In this document: one piece after another, positions 30,801-40,831 of the stretch
Layout: every line of letters begins with the position of its first letter
Numbering within the stretch: the stretch's first letter is position 1
DNA from: Patiria pectinifera
Taxonomy: Eukaryota; Echinodermata; Asteroidea; Valvatida; Asterinidae
Length of the DNA: 64,000 nucleotides
NCBI GenBank assembly: GCA_029964075.1
Contig: CM057147.1
Coordinates: 21,101,513 to 21,165,512, forward strand
Direction: 5' to 3'
The notes under the pieces: model-generated
Seen by the model: the letters and a program-made list of their open reading frames with translations, nothing else
The model's database searches: none
Told to the model about the DNA's origin: nothing
Translations under genes and position numbers: made by a program

Positions 30801-33800
30801 CAACCGTCTTGACAATCTAACTCAGTTTTCTGATTACACAGAGAAATACTGCATTCATGACAGAATATGTAACCAGTTGAAATACAAGTCGTTGAACACC
30901 AGCCAAATTTCCTTCTTCGGAGCAATAGATGGGCATGGAATGGGCCCTTCTGCTGTGTTAGGATTAGTGTAATCATTCTTATTATGAAGACTTGAATAAA
31001 GAGTGGTTGGCGTCAGCTATTTTATTTATGTATTTGTATACCTTGTTCTTCATGCCATCCTAGTACTTACACGTAACTCCAAAATTTGTTTGAGGACAGA
31101 CCCCGAAGTGCAATCTTGAAGATAAAACTACGACGCTTTTCCAAAAGTTTTACATTTAAACTCACAAAAACCTTGGCATTTTTTTTTCAAGACAAATTTG
31201 TTACAAGTCCTGAAACCACCCCAATAGAGCGTGCAAGTTGACCTAAAAAACCTGCCAGATTTTACGTGAATACGTGCACATCCAGGAAATGTATAGGATC
31301 TACAACATGTGTAACGTCCTATTTTTTTAGCTTTTATTTTGTGTCCTGACTGGGCCCATCCAATCAAGGGCGAAAAGAAAAGAAAGCATTGCAATTTACA
31401 ACACGTTGAATTCATGGTGAATAAGCCATTTGCGTGTTAAATTTGAATAAAATCTGGAACGCTGACTTAATACAATGCTTTGCACGTTTTAACCTAGCAT
31501 TCTCCAGACAGCTACACTTACTACATCAAGTGATGGGCAGGCAAATGCTATAGCAACTCAAGCCCCAGCTGGTGGTCTGTCTTTGTGCCCATTCTCACCC
31601 ATTGTGAACAATGTATTGGTGCTGGCTTCTTACACTATGCAAGAGCTTATTGCATTATTGCCCGAATCATGAAAATGTCTTTGGTTTGGAGAATTCACAG
31701 TTAAAATGTGCCTAGCATTCTGAGCAAGTCATTGTACCAGACGTTTTTCAAATGTAAATCCCAAAGGGTATAGGATACACGCAAATGGCTTATTGATGAC
31801 TATTATAACATTTTCAAATGTTGACCTCAACTTCTGTTCAGTCGATCAGGTTAGATAGTAATTGGGTAAATTGAAAACTGCGGGGTCTGTGACGAGACTA
31901 GTCAGTGTTTTGTACCCAGACGTTTCAATAAAAATTCAGCGCAGACCGGCGAGACTTGCACGCTCTGTTCAACCTGCAATACGTGTACATCCTTGTTGTT
32001 CATACCTTCTCATGTTCTTTTGAGTTTGTACATTAGCTCGTTCCTTTCCGTTTACTTTTCACGTTCATTCCATACTCCCCTTTGAGCTTGGGTGATCTCC
32101 CTAACGCTCGGCTCATAAAACGTAAAACTTTAAAGACTTGCAGGGTATGCTCTTTGCAAATAACTGATTTAAGAGGTGTTTTTTTTGTATTTGTCTCTTG
32201 TATATCATGACAGAGAGACGTGATTTCTTGAATGAGTGGAAGAACCTACCCGCTGCTAATGAGGTCCAGTTCCCCCTTGAAATCCACATGACGGCAGGTA
32301 GGCAGACCATCAGTGGTTTTGGTTCATTGCAAACAGCTGAAAAAGGAATTTAAAGAGGTTGTGGAATACTGAAAGTCGTTTTGTTTTTTATATTTTTTAT
32401 TGTAGAGTAGACCCATATATATCATAATGACAAACTCCCATTCTTTTGTAATGTGCGTTTGTATGTTTATAAAACTGAAATTCATCAAGTAATTTGTTCA
32501 CAGGTCAGTGCAATGGCAGCATCGTGACATCAACAGTCCGTAAATGCAAGAAAGTTCTTTGGCAAACAGCAGGAAACTGTAATCATGATAATAAACAGGA
32601 CTTGTTTATAGCCACCACAAAATTCATAGGGAGTCCATTTTTTTATGTTTCTTTTGAAATACACATTTTGATGCCCCCAAATACACATTTTTGATTTTCA
32701 AGGTTGGCAGGTCTGGTGATCTCCCTAACGCTCGGCTCATAAAACGTAAAACCTTAAAGACTTGCAGGGTATGCTCTTTGCAAATAACTGATTTAAGAGA
32801 TGCTTTTTTTTATTTGTCTCTTGTTTATCATGACAGAGAGACGTGATTTCTTGAATGAGAAATCCACATGACGGCAGTTTTGGTTAATTGCAAACAGCTG
32901 AAAAAGGAATTTAAAAAAAGAAATTCGCTTCCCGACATTTTGCATGTTGTAAAAAGATATTAGAAATCAAATGAGTTCTTGAATTTTTTTTAATGAAGTA
33001 CGTCAATTTTCAATTAGAATACTCAGGTTGTGATTATTTTGTTGAAATCACATTCTGCATCAAAATTGTGTGACCATAAAAATGTGGCCTTTGCTATTTG
33101 ACACTTCTGGAAAGACTGTCTATCAACAGTTTTGATAAGGAAATTCCTCAGAACGTTATATGAAATTAAGTTGAAAACAGAAATCGACTGGAGCGGGGTT
33201 TGAACCTGCGACCTCCAGATTGCCGTTCTGGTGCTCTACCAACTGAGCTATCCAGCCCTATGTTGGCGGTCCCCAATTTGTCAATGTCTTTGCTCAAGGG
33301 GCGTTAGTCAGAAGATATGCACCAAGTCGGTTACTCTTTGTGGTTTCTTTGGAAAGCAAAATCTGTCTGACGTTTTTGTCTCTAATGAACAAATTGCTTT
33401 ATGTGATAGAACGAGTTTGCTATTGAAGTATTGATTGTTCAACCTACAGATGAAGCAGTCCAGAAACTGAAAACCAGCAACATCTTCACCGTGGCCCGGC
33501 GCAACCTGGACGGCCAGGACATGCTGTACCAATCCCTCAAGCTAACCAATAACATCTTTATCATGGCGGAGATCAAGATGCAGCCAGGCAACCCAACGGC
33601 TACGGTGAGTTGAGCACTCAATTTTATGGGCTCCGCGCACGAACAGGACAGGCATGCAACTTTTCCTCAGATCCGCTGATTTCCTCAATTTTTACTTCTC
33701 ATGAATGCCATTACAAATTGAAAAAGACTGTACAAAGTCTTGTGTGGTTTGGAATTTCCTCCTTTTTTTTCTTCTAAATTCCCAGTTACATTCAGATGTT

Positions 33801-34520
33801 GGTATGCCCAATGAAATCTCCTTTGATGCGTCACTATTTCAACTGCTTTCTTCTGACTGTCTGTGAAATTGACGCGCCCTCGCAGTAGAAAATCATGTGC
33901 GCTTTGCAGGGTCGTAAAATGCAGTGAAGCGTCAGACTGTGTCCTACAAAAAATAATGACTGCATCATGTAGTTTTGATTTTGCGGCCTTAATTAAAAGC
34001 ACTTAAAGATAAGAAAGTGTAACTTATATGTACCACAACATCACTGATATTGCACTGCTTTTGGTAGGCAGTAGGGTATTGCTTGTTAACTCCATATCCG
34101 CTCCGTTCACAAGTACCCCCCCACCGGCAAAGAGAGTACAGTTGGGGGCGACCGACCGACGCCATCTTGCCTGACAATAGTACAAATCCCCTGGTGTACA
34201 GTAACGTGCGTCACACACAAAGTACAAGGAACGGTGTGCGCCAACCAGCTAAATTTCCCGCCCATAGGACGTCGTTGCTAGATAAAAGGGCGCCCTCTTT
34301 CGCTGGCGCACGGAGACCATAGCCATGCCTTTGTCAATCATCCAAACGTCCCCCAATGATCATGCCATTACCAGTTGGAAACTATACACTGCCCAATTTT
34401 GTATTTAACATTCTTTTTTTCGCTTTCCTTTTTCTTTTTAAACAGTTGTCCATAAAGTGTCAGCTTGTGGACTTTTCCAACTTAGTGCACGAAAGCTACA
34501 AAGCCATCCTGCAGAACTGA
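15894..34520 (+). CDS. AP1B1/AP2B1-like: AP-1/AP-2 complex subunit beta (beta-adaptin), complete, 17 coding exons
   Basis: Large subunit of the clathrin adaptor; it binds clathrin and cargo at the trans-Golgi and/or plasma membrane. Coding exons: 15920-16062, 16552-16687, 17252-17497, 18168-18292, 19392-19527, 20295-20449, 21201-21417, 21887-22065, 22849-23050, 24487-24743, 25006-25381, 25843-25977, 27654-27799, 29325-29539, 32214-32297, 33450-33604, 34446-34520. Every junction is GT-AG and in phase; total 2982 nt, 993 aa, against about 940 in vertebrates. The trunk (1 to about 599, HEAT-like) starts [20 protein letters not shown] and keeps the near-invariant [18 protein letters not shown] and [13 protein letters not shown] blocks. 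The hinge is about 600-769, the ear (sandwich plus platform) 770-993, ending AILQN. Many invertebrates have one gene serving both AP-1 and AP-2, so I do not choose between them. The start ATG at 15920 matches the family N-terminus. Confidence 0.96.
18872..19339. mobile_element. 468-bp MITE with AGAGCTATATTAAATTACT ends (copy 1)
   Basis: Perfect 19-bp inverted termini. Lies in the intron between exons 4 and 5. A second copy in opposite orientation is at 35968-36436, sharing GATGCCTGCTGGGCGCATC and GGCTTTAAAGTATCTCCG-type blocks. TA flanks suggest a TA target. Confidence 0.8.
19963..20120 (-). mobile_element. tRNA-derived SINE, family A copy 2
   Basis: Reverse orientation of the 1825-1994 element: B box GGTTCGAGTCC, head CCGATCCCGTTAGCTCGGTGG and tail CGTCGGTGAAGGACAAAAC. 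Located in the intron before exon 6. The anticodon arm is again irregular. Confidence 0.8.
21535..21845. repeat. Dispersed ~300-bp repeat E, copy 1
   Basis: Inverted relative to 28376-28676. Shared blocks include CAGTTGTATCCTGCTGC, GACTCTGAGGCAG and GGGTTAGGGTTAA at one end. Non-coding, in the intron before exon 8. Confidence 0.65.
23265..24045. repeat. Degenerate tandem repeat GGAGGATTGAGGATGAATG
   Basis: At least six copies of GATTTTGGAGGATTGAGGAT in 23280-23655, some in larger blocks with CATTTTGAGGCAGGACTGTC. Scattered relics continue to 24040. Located in the intron between exons 9 and 10. The antisense open frames here only reflect the repeat. Confidence 0.8.
25006..25381 (+). CDS. Beta-adaptin hinge exon with GFGAAPA repeat
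   Basis: Exon 11. A clathrin-box-like LLGMD (25112-25126) corresponds to the LLNLD of vertebrate beta subunits, and [10 protein letters not shown] near the end is another conserved hinge motif. Between them, 25163-25318 is seven tandem 21-bp units coding [14 protein letters not shown]. These account for much of the extra length of this protein. The units are nearly identical at DNA level, so copy number is probably polymorphic. Confidence 0.9.
25440..25640. repeat. AATCACAAGTC minisatellite
   Basis: About 15 copies of a 10-16 bp unit (CCAATCACAAGT, CAAATCACATGT) directly after the hinge exon donor. Same motif class as 5339-5415 and 55430-55625. Confidence 0.85.
26484..27653 (+). repeat. 131-bp tandem array of truncated first-ear-exon copies with splice acceptors
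   Basis: Each unit is about 45 bp of intron end (polypyrimidine tract, CATCAG) plus the first about 86 bp of exon 13 (GTGTGGCTGCCAGCAGCTAA to CATGGATGTGACCATCACTA). The exon landmark TTCATGGA falls at 26501, 26632, 26763, 26894, 27025, 27156, 27287, 27420 and 27595; the true exon has it at 27726. Steps are 131 bp except 133 and 175. No copy has the exon's 3' half or donor. Two acceptors are mutated to CAA (before 26691 and 26822). Two copies carry TAG in the exon part. Only the last unit, 27654-27799, is a full exon. Confidence 0.95.
28300..28890. repeat. Dispersed repeat D copy 1, split by repeat E copy 2 (28376-28676)
   Basis: Flanks match 44180-44350 and 44718-44815 (CTGGCTGTTTATGTAACTTGAT, then GCTTTGACTGTAGG and TTAACTAGTCAGAG). 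The interrupting piece has TTAACCCTAA-type inverted ends and matches 21535-21845 in reverse. Confidence 0.6.
28940..29220 (-). mobile_element. SINE family C copy 3
   Basis: Reverse copy: TATATTGCGC tail, CCTGTTCATCAGG, CTCCTGGGTGGAGAGAGGCAA, B-box region GGGTTCGAACCCATGTACC, CCATTGGATC. Located in the intron before exon 14. Confidence 0.7.
29540..32213. other. Large intron 14 of beta-adaptin, no gene recognised
   Basis: AT-rich. No exon matching the adaptin ear is missing here, since exons 14 and 15 join in phase. Only short open frames are present, none with a recognisable family. Confidence 0.5.
32715..32914 (+). pseudogene. Decayed duplicate of beta-adaptin exon 15 and its flanks
   Basis: Copies 32091-32354 about 620 bp downstream. 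The upstream block GGTGATCTCCCTAACGCTCG, the acceptor ATCATGACAG and the exon start AGAGACGTGATTTCTTGAAT are kept. The middle of the exon (GTGGAAGAAC through CCCCTTG) is deleted, and the donor GTAGGCAG with following bases is lost. It cannot be a normal internal exon. The acceptor could still be recognised. Confidence 0.88.
33165..33345 (-). mobile_element. tRNA-like repeat, family B copy 2
   Basis: Read on the minus strand it folds as a full cloverleaf: acceptor GGCTGGA/TCCAGTC with one G-U, D arm GCTC/GAGC, anticodon stem CCAGA/TCTGG with loop ACGGCAA, T arm with one mismatch. Anticodon GGC with C at position 33 argues against a functional tRNA-Ala. The leader and trailer match 8226-8380. 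Lies just upstream of beta-adaptin exon 16. Confidence 0.7.
34180..34325 (-). repeat. Dispersed repeat, inverted relative to 15154-15297
   Basis: Shares TACAAATCCCCTGGTGTACA, GACGTCGTTGCTA and GGCGCACGGAGACCATA. Located in the last beta-adaptin intron. Confidence 0.65.
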
Positions 34521-35967
34521 GGCGTCTATCTCCACATGATGTGTCATATCTACAGGAAATATCTGACTGTCTGTCTGTCTGTCTCTTGGTCTGTCTGTGA
34601 TACGTAACTCCAAACAGCTCTCAAACAGAAATCTCTGATTTCTCAGTTATATTTGTGAATTAAGGAAAATAACTGGCCGCTTGCAAAAAAACAGTTTATG
34701 TATAACGGGATAGAAAGCATTTAGGTTTTGCATAATGAGAGTATGTTCATTTGCGCATCATAATTTTTACCTGACTTTTGACGTTTCAAATTGCAGTGAT
34801 GTCAATGGGTGGCTTGTGCTCATCATGCACCTAACTGATGATTATATCCTGCTTAATTAATGGTTTACAGTGATAGTAAGACAATGTTAATCTATTATGC
34901 CTACCCAGCTCCTGTTTAGTTCATACAGTACTGACGATTATTGCCTCAAACACACATTGAAAGTTCTTTTGGAAAGACTAAACAAAACATGTACTTATTC
35001 AAGTACATTATTTGGAGGTAAATCTTGGGTCTTAAAACCTTTTTCTTTCCTTAGTTTTATGGTGGCTTTAGGGTCTGAAAATTGGTCTCTATAGTCACAG
35101 ACGACGCTGCTCCAATAGGACACAAAACTAGGATACATCATCCGTGGTCAGCTTTGACTAACGGAGGGCTACTAGTAGGGTCATCGTCGAGCTCTCTCTT
35201 CATTAGCAAACACATGATCGTTCCTATGTCCCAGTCCTACCCACGACTTGAAATCATTGTCAACTTGTAACTCGTCATTAGTTTGCCCTCGTCAATTATA
35301 GTTTATATCGTCTCATTTGCACAATATTATATTGGTAATATTGATGTTTGTACCAGGCACAGTGTTCAGTGGTCCTAAATAGTGTGATGATAGTTAATGT
35401 ATTACTACAGTGAGCATAGCGCCATAACCAATGTATTCTGGTTTATATATCAAAAAATACAATCTTAACATTTATTGGAACAATACCAATCACGTTTAGC
35501 ATTCCCCCCAACAATTGATCTTTTTTAGGTGGATTCATTTGACCATGTCGAGTAAATCATTTTAGATTGGCATAACACGTTAACATAACGGCCATTTATT
35601 TCATTTTCGGTTCTGCACATTTCCAAATTATAAGCTGTTCCAGTAAACGAATAAAGATTTGTGGAACTGATATTCATGCAATATTGTGTGTATTGTTCAT
35701 TACTGTCTGTTTGTCTGTGTATTGTTGATTATCAGCCAGGGGGCAATTAAATATGAATGGTTTAGGTGATCAAACAGCAGAATCATAAATTGCTGAAATT
35801 CATTGATCAACAGAAAATTGTTTGAATGATTGAATAGAATGAAAGGTTGGTTGTTTGACTGATTAAGATTTGTTGACTGATTGATTTGATTAATATTGAA
35901 TGATACGATTTCACTGATTTATCAAGGGGTTTAGGGTGTAATAAATGCACAATCGAGACACTTTCAT
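34521..35967 (+). other. Beta-adaptin 3' UTR and flank
   Basis: After the stop at 34520, a (GTCT)n tract lies at 34567-34585. An AATAAA at 35650-35655 is the clearest polyadenylation signal and would give a 3' UTR of about 1.1 kb. This is inferred. Confidence 0.45.
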
Positions 35968-36436
35968 AGAGCTATATTAGATTACTAGAGCGCTAACTCA
36001 TTCTTGCGCACGGAGATACTTTGAAGCCGTCCTGGGCGCAGACATTTTGAATTCATGTGCGCGTTTGTAGAACATAATGGAATTAGATGGAGTGAATTTT
36101 GAAAGTGTACTCTAAGTGCAATACTCGTAATGCAAACAACTTAAGTGTGCCGTGACTGTTAAAATATGTGATGGCAAAAAACATATGCAGCAGATACACA
36201 CACGCGTTTGTGTGAATGCGCAGAGCAAAATGAAACACTCATTTGCTGATCGTGCGTTTCGTTTTTGGGTTTATCGGCTTCCATAACGCACTGTATAATA
36301 CAAACACAGATATGCAAATAGCCGCACAAAAGCGGTACACAATTTTGAGTTTTTCCATAGGTTTGTGCAAAACATGGATGCGCTCAGCAGGCATCACTTC
36401 GTACATCGAGTCGATCTAGTAATTTAACGTAGCTTT
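35968..36436. mobile_element. MITE with AGAGCTATATT ends (copy 2)
   Basis: Inverted orientation relative to 18872-19339, with termini AGAGCTATATTAGATTACT / AGTAATTTAACGTAGCTTT. More diverged at the right end. Confidence 0.75.
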
Positions 36437-36789
36437 ATGGACACTACACACATGACACATGGAAATGAAAGCTTTGAGAAAATATACCCTTTTATTTGTT
36501 CACCAATTTTACTGTATGATTTAAGTTATTCAAAACAACAGCCTACAATAATGTCTTCTGGATACCTTACAGTTCATGAAAGAATACATATTGTTTTGTG
36601 TTTTTTTAAAATATATATTGCATGTAAGTTAATTTCCCTTAAACATACTCACTGATTTATACAAATATTCAAATTCAAGACTGAGCAATATATACAAAAT
36701 TAATAGCTAACTGAAGTTTGAGCAATTTTGATCTCTTGTTGGTATTACTTTGGAATACGTCACACAGAGTGACAACAAAAACCTGACAT

Positions 36790-37510
36790 TTTTTGATACA
36801 TTTAACACTGATATTCTGGAAAATATTTGTGAATACTTATATGCATAAAACTGATTTCAGCTTGAACAATTTCAGGCCATTTATACTGAAATGTATACAT
36901 TTTTCTCCGGTATTCTGGAAAATATTTGTGAATACTTAAATGTACAAAATCGATCTCAGCTTTTACAATTTCAGGCCATTTATAATGAAATGTATACATT
37001 TTACTCCAGTATTCTGGAAAATATTTGTGAATACTGATAGTGTGCATAAAACTGATTTCAGCTTTAACAATTTCAGGCCATTTATAACTGAAATGTATAC
37101 ATATTTCTCCGGTATTCTGGAAAATATTTGTGAATGCCTATATGTATAAAACTGATCTCAGCTTTTACAATTTCAGGCCATTTAAAATGAAATGTTATAC
37201 ATTTTATTCCTGTATTCTGGAAAATATTTGTGAATACTTATATGCATATAACTGATTTCAGCTGTATCAATGGACCGATCCAGTAAGCCCCTCCCACTGC
37301 ACACGTGGGCAAATTAACACGCGCTCCTCTCCAATGCCACACTGCATTTTTCTGCCGCGCGCATCATACGCGCGTGCACGCATGTCGCACTTTTGTGCAC
37401 GCATGTCGGACATAAATCACGGCTGTGATTGGTCAGAATACCATGGGGCGTTGCTTACTGGATCGGTCCATTTCAGGCCATTTATAATGAAATGTATACA
37501 ACATGAGGGC
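36790..37510. repeat. ~100-bp tandem repeat, five units, split by a MITE
   Basis: ATTCTGGAAAATATTTGTGA starts at 36813, 36912, 37011, 37114 and 37214 (steps 99, 99, 103, 100). Each unit also has AATTTCAGGCCATTTATA and AAATGTATACAT. The fifth unit is interrupted at 37271-37470 and resumes with TTTCAGGCCATTTATAATG. Confidence 0.9.
37271..37470. mobile_element. 200-bp MITE with TGGACCGATCCAGTAAGC ends
   Basis: Perfect inverted termini TGGACCGATCCAGTAAGC / GCTTACTGGATCGGTCCA. Removing it restores the array sequence TCAATTTCAGG. With ends read as GGACC...GGTCC this gives a 2-bp AT duplication. A relative with a decayed right end is at 42507-42680. Confidence 0.88.
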
Positions 37511-37796
37511 AGTGATTTAACTGTGGGTTATTCTCTAAAATATGGGCTCCCTTTTTCGTCCCTCTTACATCTGACATGATTTTGTAATGCCGGACGCACT
37601 TCTCAATGTATTCTACCTCATGTGATTACATGAAGCAGAGGACCTACCCAACAAATGACAACAAGTTTGAAGATCATTCTCTAATGATGCTTGAATGGCA
37701 AATTGCACAGTTCTGAGGCAACAGGGACAGGAAAATGTCAAACTTTGGACCCTTTATAGAAAATCCACATACATAATTTAGTTTCCATATGCATTA

Positions 37797-38204
37797 GGGC
37801 AATTCCACGGTTACTCACGTTACATTTTTGATGTACTTTTGAGTTTCCTTGGGCTGTAATTACCTTACTGAAAAGGTTTAATAACTGTTATCCCCATGGT
37901 AGATAGAGTAGACCTAGACCTACCTAAGCACCAAAGATGACATCCAGAAAAATGTGTTATGTATGATAAACAAGACGCACAAAATTGGTTACTCACGTTA
38001 CGAAAATGTAACGTGAGTAACCGATTTTGTGCGTCTTGTTTATCATACATAACACATTTTTCTGGGCATCTTTGGGTGCTTAGTAGGTACATGGCAGGTG
38101 GGTCTATCTACCATGGAGATAACAGTTATTAAATTTTTTCAGTACAGCCCAAGGAAACTCAAAAGTACATCAAAAATGTATCGTGAGTAACCGTGGAATT
38201 GCCC
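37797..38204. repeat. 408-bp near-perfect palindrome
   Basis: Starts GGGCAATTCCACGGTTACTC, ends GAGTAACCGTGGAATTGCCC. The arms of about 200 bp meet at ACGTTACGAAAATGTAACGT near 38000 with almost no loop. Arm mismatches are few (for example GTAGACCTAGACC against GGGTCTATC). No coding capacity. Likely a foldback element. Confidence 0.92.
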
Positions 38205-38466
38205 ATTAGGGTTTTTTCCATTGGCAGTTTTGTGTTGCGCTTTCATTGGGATTTCCACAACATCAACCAATTCAATACAAAATAATACCTCTATGCTGTA
38301 ATGCTTTGAGCCTAATGAATATCATTTTAAGTACTGTCTTCACACCTGTTAAAGCAGGCAAATGGTAATGCTGAAAGACTTTACTCAATATACATTTGTG
38401 CATTAATTTTGTCGAACTTACACCAAAATATAGATCAATCCGAGCACGTTATCATTTCCATCACGA

Positions 38467-38530
38467 AGGCCCCCTTCAATGGCGAAACTGTTGTGCTAGC
38501 TATTGTACGTGTCTCCATTAAAGGGGGCCT
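38467..38530. mobile_element. Short MITE, AGGCCCCCTTCAATGG ends
   Basis: Inverted termini AGGCCCCCTTCAATGG / CCATTAAAGGGGGCCT around 32 bp. The copy at 61346-61452 has the same ends (CCATTGAAGGGGGCCT) and a longer middle. Confidence 0.65.
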
Positions 38531-39725
38531 CATGCGTGTACAGTGACTATGTACCTGGATTCATCTATACATGTAGCGTCATATGGATCAAACCTGATTT
38601 TGTTCCAAGTATGTGAATTGTTTTTCTACCATTTTTTTCTAGACTTTATTTTAAAATATATCACAGAAACATTTTGTCATGAATACATGCTCATTCTTAA
38701 AGAAATCAGACAAACTCTGAGAACATAGGATAAACTGGCTACTTATTTCCAGATGATCCCCCCAAAATTACAAGCCTTTTTAGAAGAAATGTTATAACCA
38801 CCTGTTTTCAACGAAAGACCTTTGATAAAACGTCCCAGTGTACAAAAGAAAAAGAATATCGTATCAAAGTGTAACTAAAGTTGACTGTTAAAATAATTTC
38901 ACTGCTCTTATATAATCACATTTGGCAGAAAAAAAAATGTTTTGTCTGCTAGATAAACGATGACAAGAATACATTTGTATAATATTGGATGTGTTCGAGG
39001 GGGATACAAGAATACATTGCATGATTTTATAACAATATTTTTGTTATACCGGGTGCAATATATTCTTGTGTCAACCCCCCTCCCCCCCAAAAGCCATCCA
39101 ATATTATTATTATTATTAGTTTATATCAGGCTGACTTGATCCATGAGAAATAAATTTCAGGACACTGTCTTTATTTCTCAAATTTCGTTGAATATTCTTC
39201 GCTTACCGAAGCAAATTTCGCACTGTAATTCGAAACTGCCGTTGTGGTTGTTGACAAGAATGCGCGTATACCCTGCTGCATGCTGCGTCGGTGTGCAACG
39301 GTACTGCGTGCGACGGTACAGCGTGCGACATTACTACATGTACATGCTACGCTCTGTTGAACCAGTGAAATTTGTTAAAATGCCCAGATACGAGGACAAT
39401 ATCAAAAGTAACATTGTCCTCTGGGTACTTTTACTGACATGATATTATCATTCGGGTACTTTTTACAAAAGCATTCAATAGGCTGATTTATTTTTACCAC
39501 TGGAAGCCTGATATAAATAATAATTTACAATATTGAACATGTTGAATAGTGATTTAAAAGTACTTTACCTTTCAATAATTATGAAAACACAAGAATTGTC
39601 TGACTGATGAACATCCCCCCCCCTCCCCCAGAATCCGCACAAAATCAGAGAAGAAATAATAGCTGCAACCAGTTCATACTTTAACAACACTCACCTCAAG
39701 ATATTTACAAAACAAAACAAAAATA

Positions 39726-40121
39726 CAGGGCGAGTCAAAAAAAGCGAAACCCAAATGTCGGGACTATTATTTTAGTGAAGTCCTGCATGTAGCACTTTGC
39801 AAATCTAGGCTATGAAAACCCAATTTTAAAGCCACCATTTTAAAGTTCTGTCCACGGATCACAAAAAAAGGTGTGCGTTCTTTCAGCAAAACGAAAACAA
39901 TTCACACGCATCCCTACGTGATTTGTTTTCGTTTTGCTGAAAGAACACTTACCTTCTTGTGATCCATGGACAAAGTACATGAGTGATTTGAATGATTCTT
40001 GTACTAAAAGGAAGCCTATGAATTGGGCTTTCGTATCCCAGATTTTGAAAGTGCTACATGCAGAACTTCACTAAAACAATGGTCCCGACATTTGGGTTTC
40101 GCTTTTTTTCAACTCACCCTG
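39726..40121. mobile_element. MITE of the CAGGGTGAG family, copy 2
   Basis: Ends CAGGGCGAGTCAAAAAAAGC / GCTTTTTTTCAACTCACCCTG with a TA-rich target, arms about 180 bp, including CACGGATCACAA / TTGTGATCCATGG. It lacks the SINE found in copy 1 (1543-2210). Confidence 0.8.
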
Positions 40122-40469
40122 TATACAATAAGAGGACATTGAATTAAAAAAAAGATATAAAAATTAACAGATCTAGCAATCTATTCGTAACTTACTGACA
40201 ACCACATCATAACCACAGACATTAAATGCTGAGATAGTTTTTCTAGAAAACATGAAAGGCAAAAGTATCAAATAAAACCCTGATTCAAATTGATAGTAGT
40301 ACTGCAGCCTCGACATTTTAAGGAATTGTACAACAAAATCGTTTGTTAATATACCAGCAACCAATATACATATACATACACTTCACATCTTATTCAGTTA
40401 GTAAAAAAAAAATTTTACAAAAAATCTTACAAGAACCCTTATCTGGGTTTAATATATCAACAAAAATAA

Positions 40470-40831
40470 GGCAAAAAAAAAAATAAGTCGGTCTCTGGTC
40501 AGCGCGCGCGTCGATTTTAATCCTGCGCGTCAATTTTTTTTTTTCCAAAACTGTTACGTGGTAGCTCCAACAGCGCCCTCTATTGCCGCACCTCCTCAAT
40601 GTTTTTTTACCAAAGAGCACCAAGGAATGGGAAATTGCACCAAGGCAAATGATCGAGAGCACCAAGGCAAATTATGGAGGACACCAATGTACATGAGGAC
40701 ACCAAAAAAGCAAAATAGTACCCCACCTTGTCTGTACAATCCAAGCTTGAAAAAAAAAAAAAGAAGCCGCGTCCCCGCGTCAATTCCGGAACTTTGGTCT
40801 GACCAGAGACCAAATGTTTTTTTTTTTTGCC
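40470..40831. mobile_element. PIF/Harbinger-like MITE, family H2
   Basis: Ends GGC plus A-tract plus GGTCTCTGGTCAG, matched by CTGACCAGAGACC plus T-tract plus GCC. TAA flanks both sides (40467-40469 and 40832-40834), a TWA target duplication. The centre has three short CACCAAGG direct repeats. Confidence 0.72.

Noticed and set aside
39143..39442. 99-codon plus-strand frame
   Set aside because: No recognisable family, Cys/Arg/Tyr bias from a GCGTGCGAC-type repeat, no splice or promoter context.
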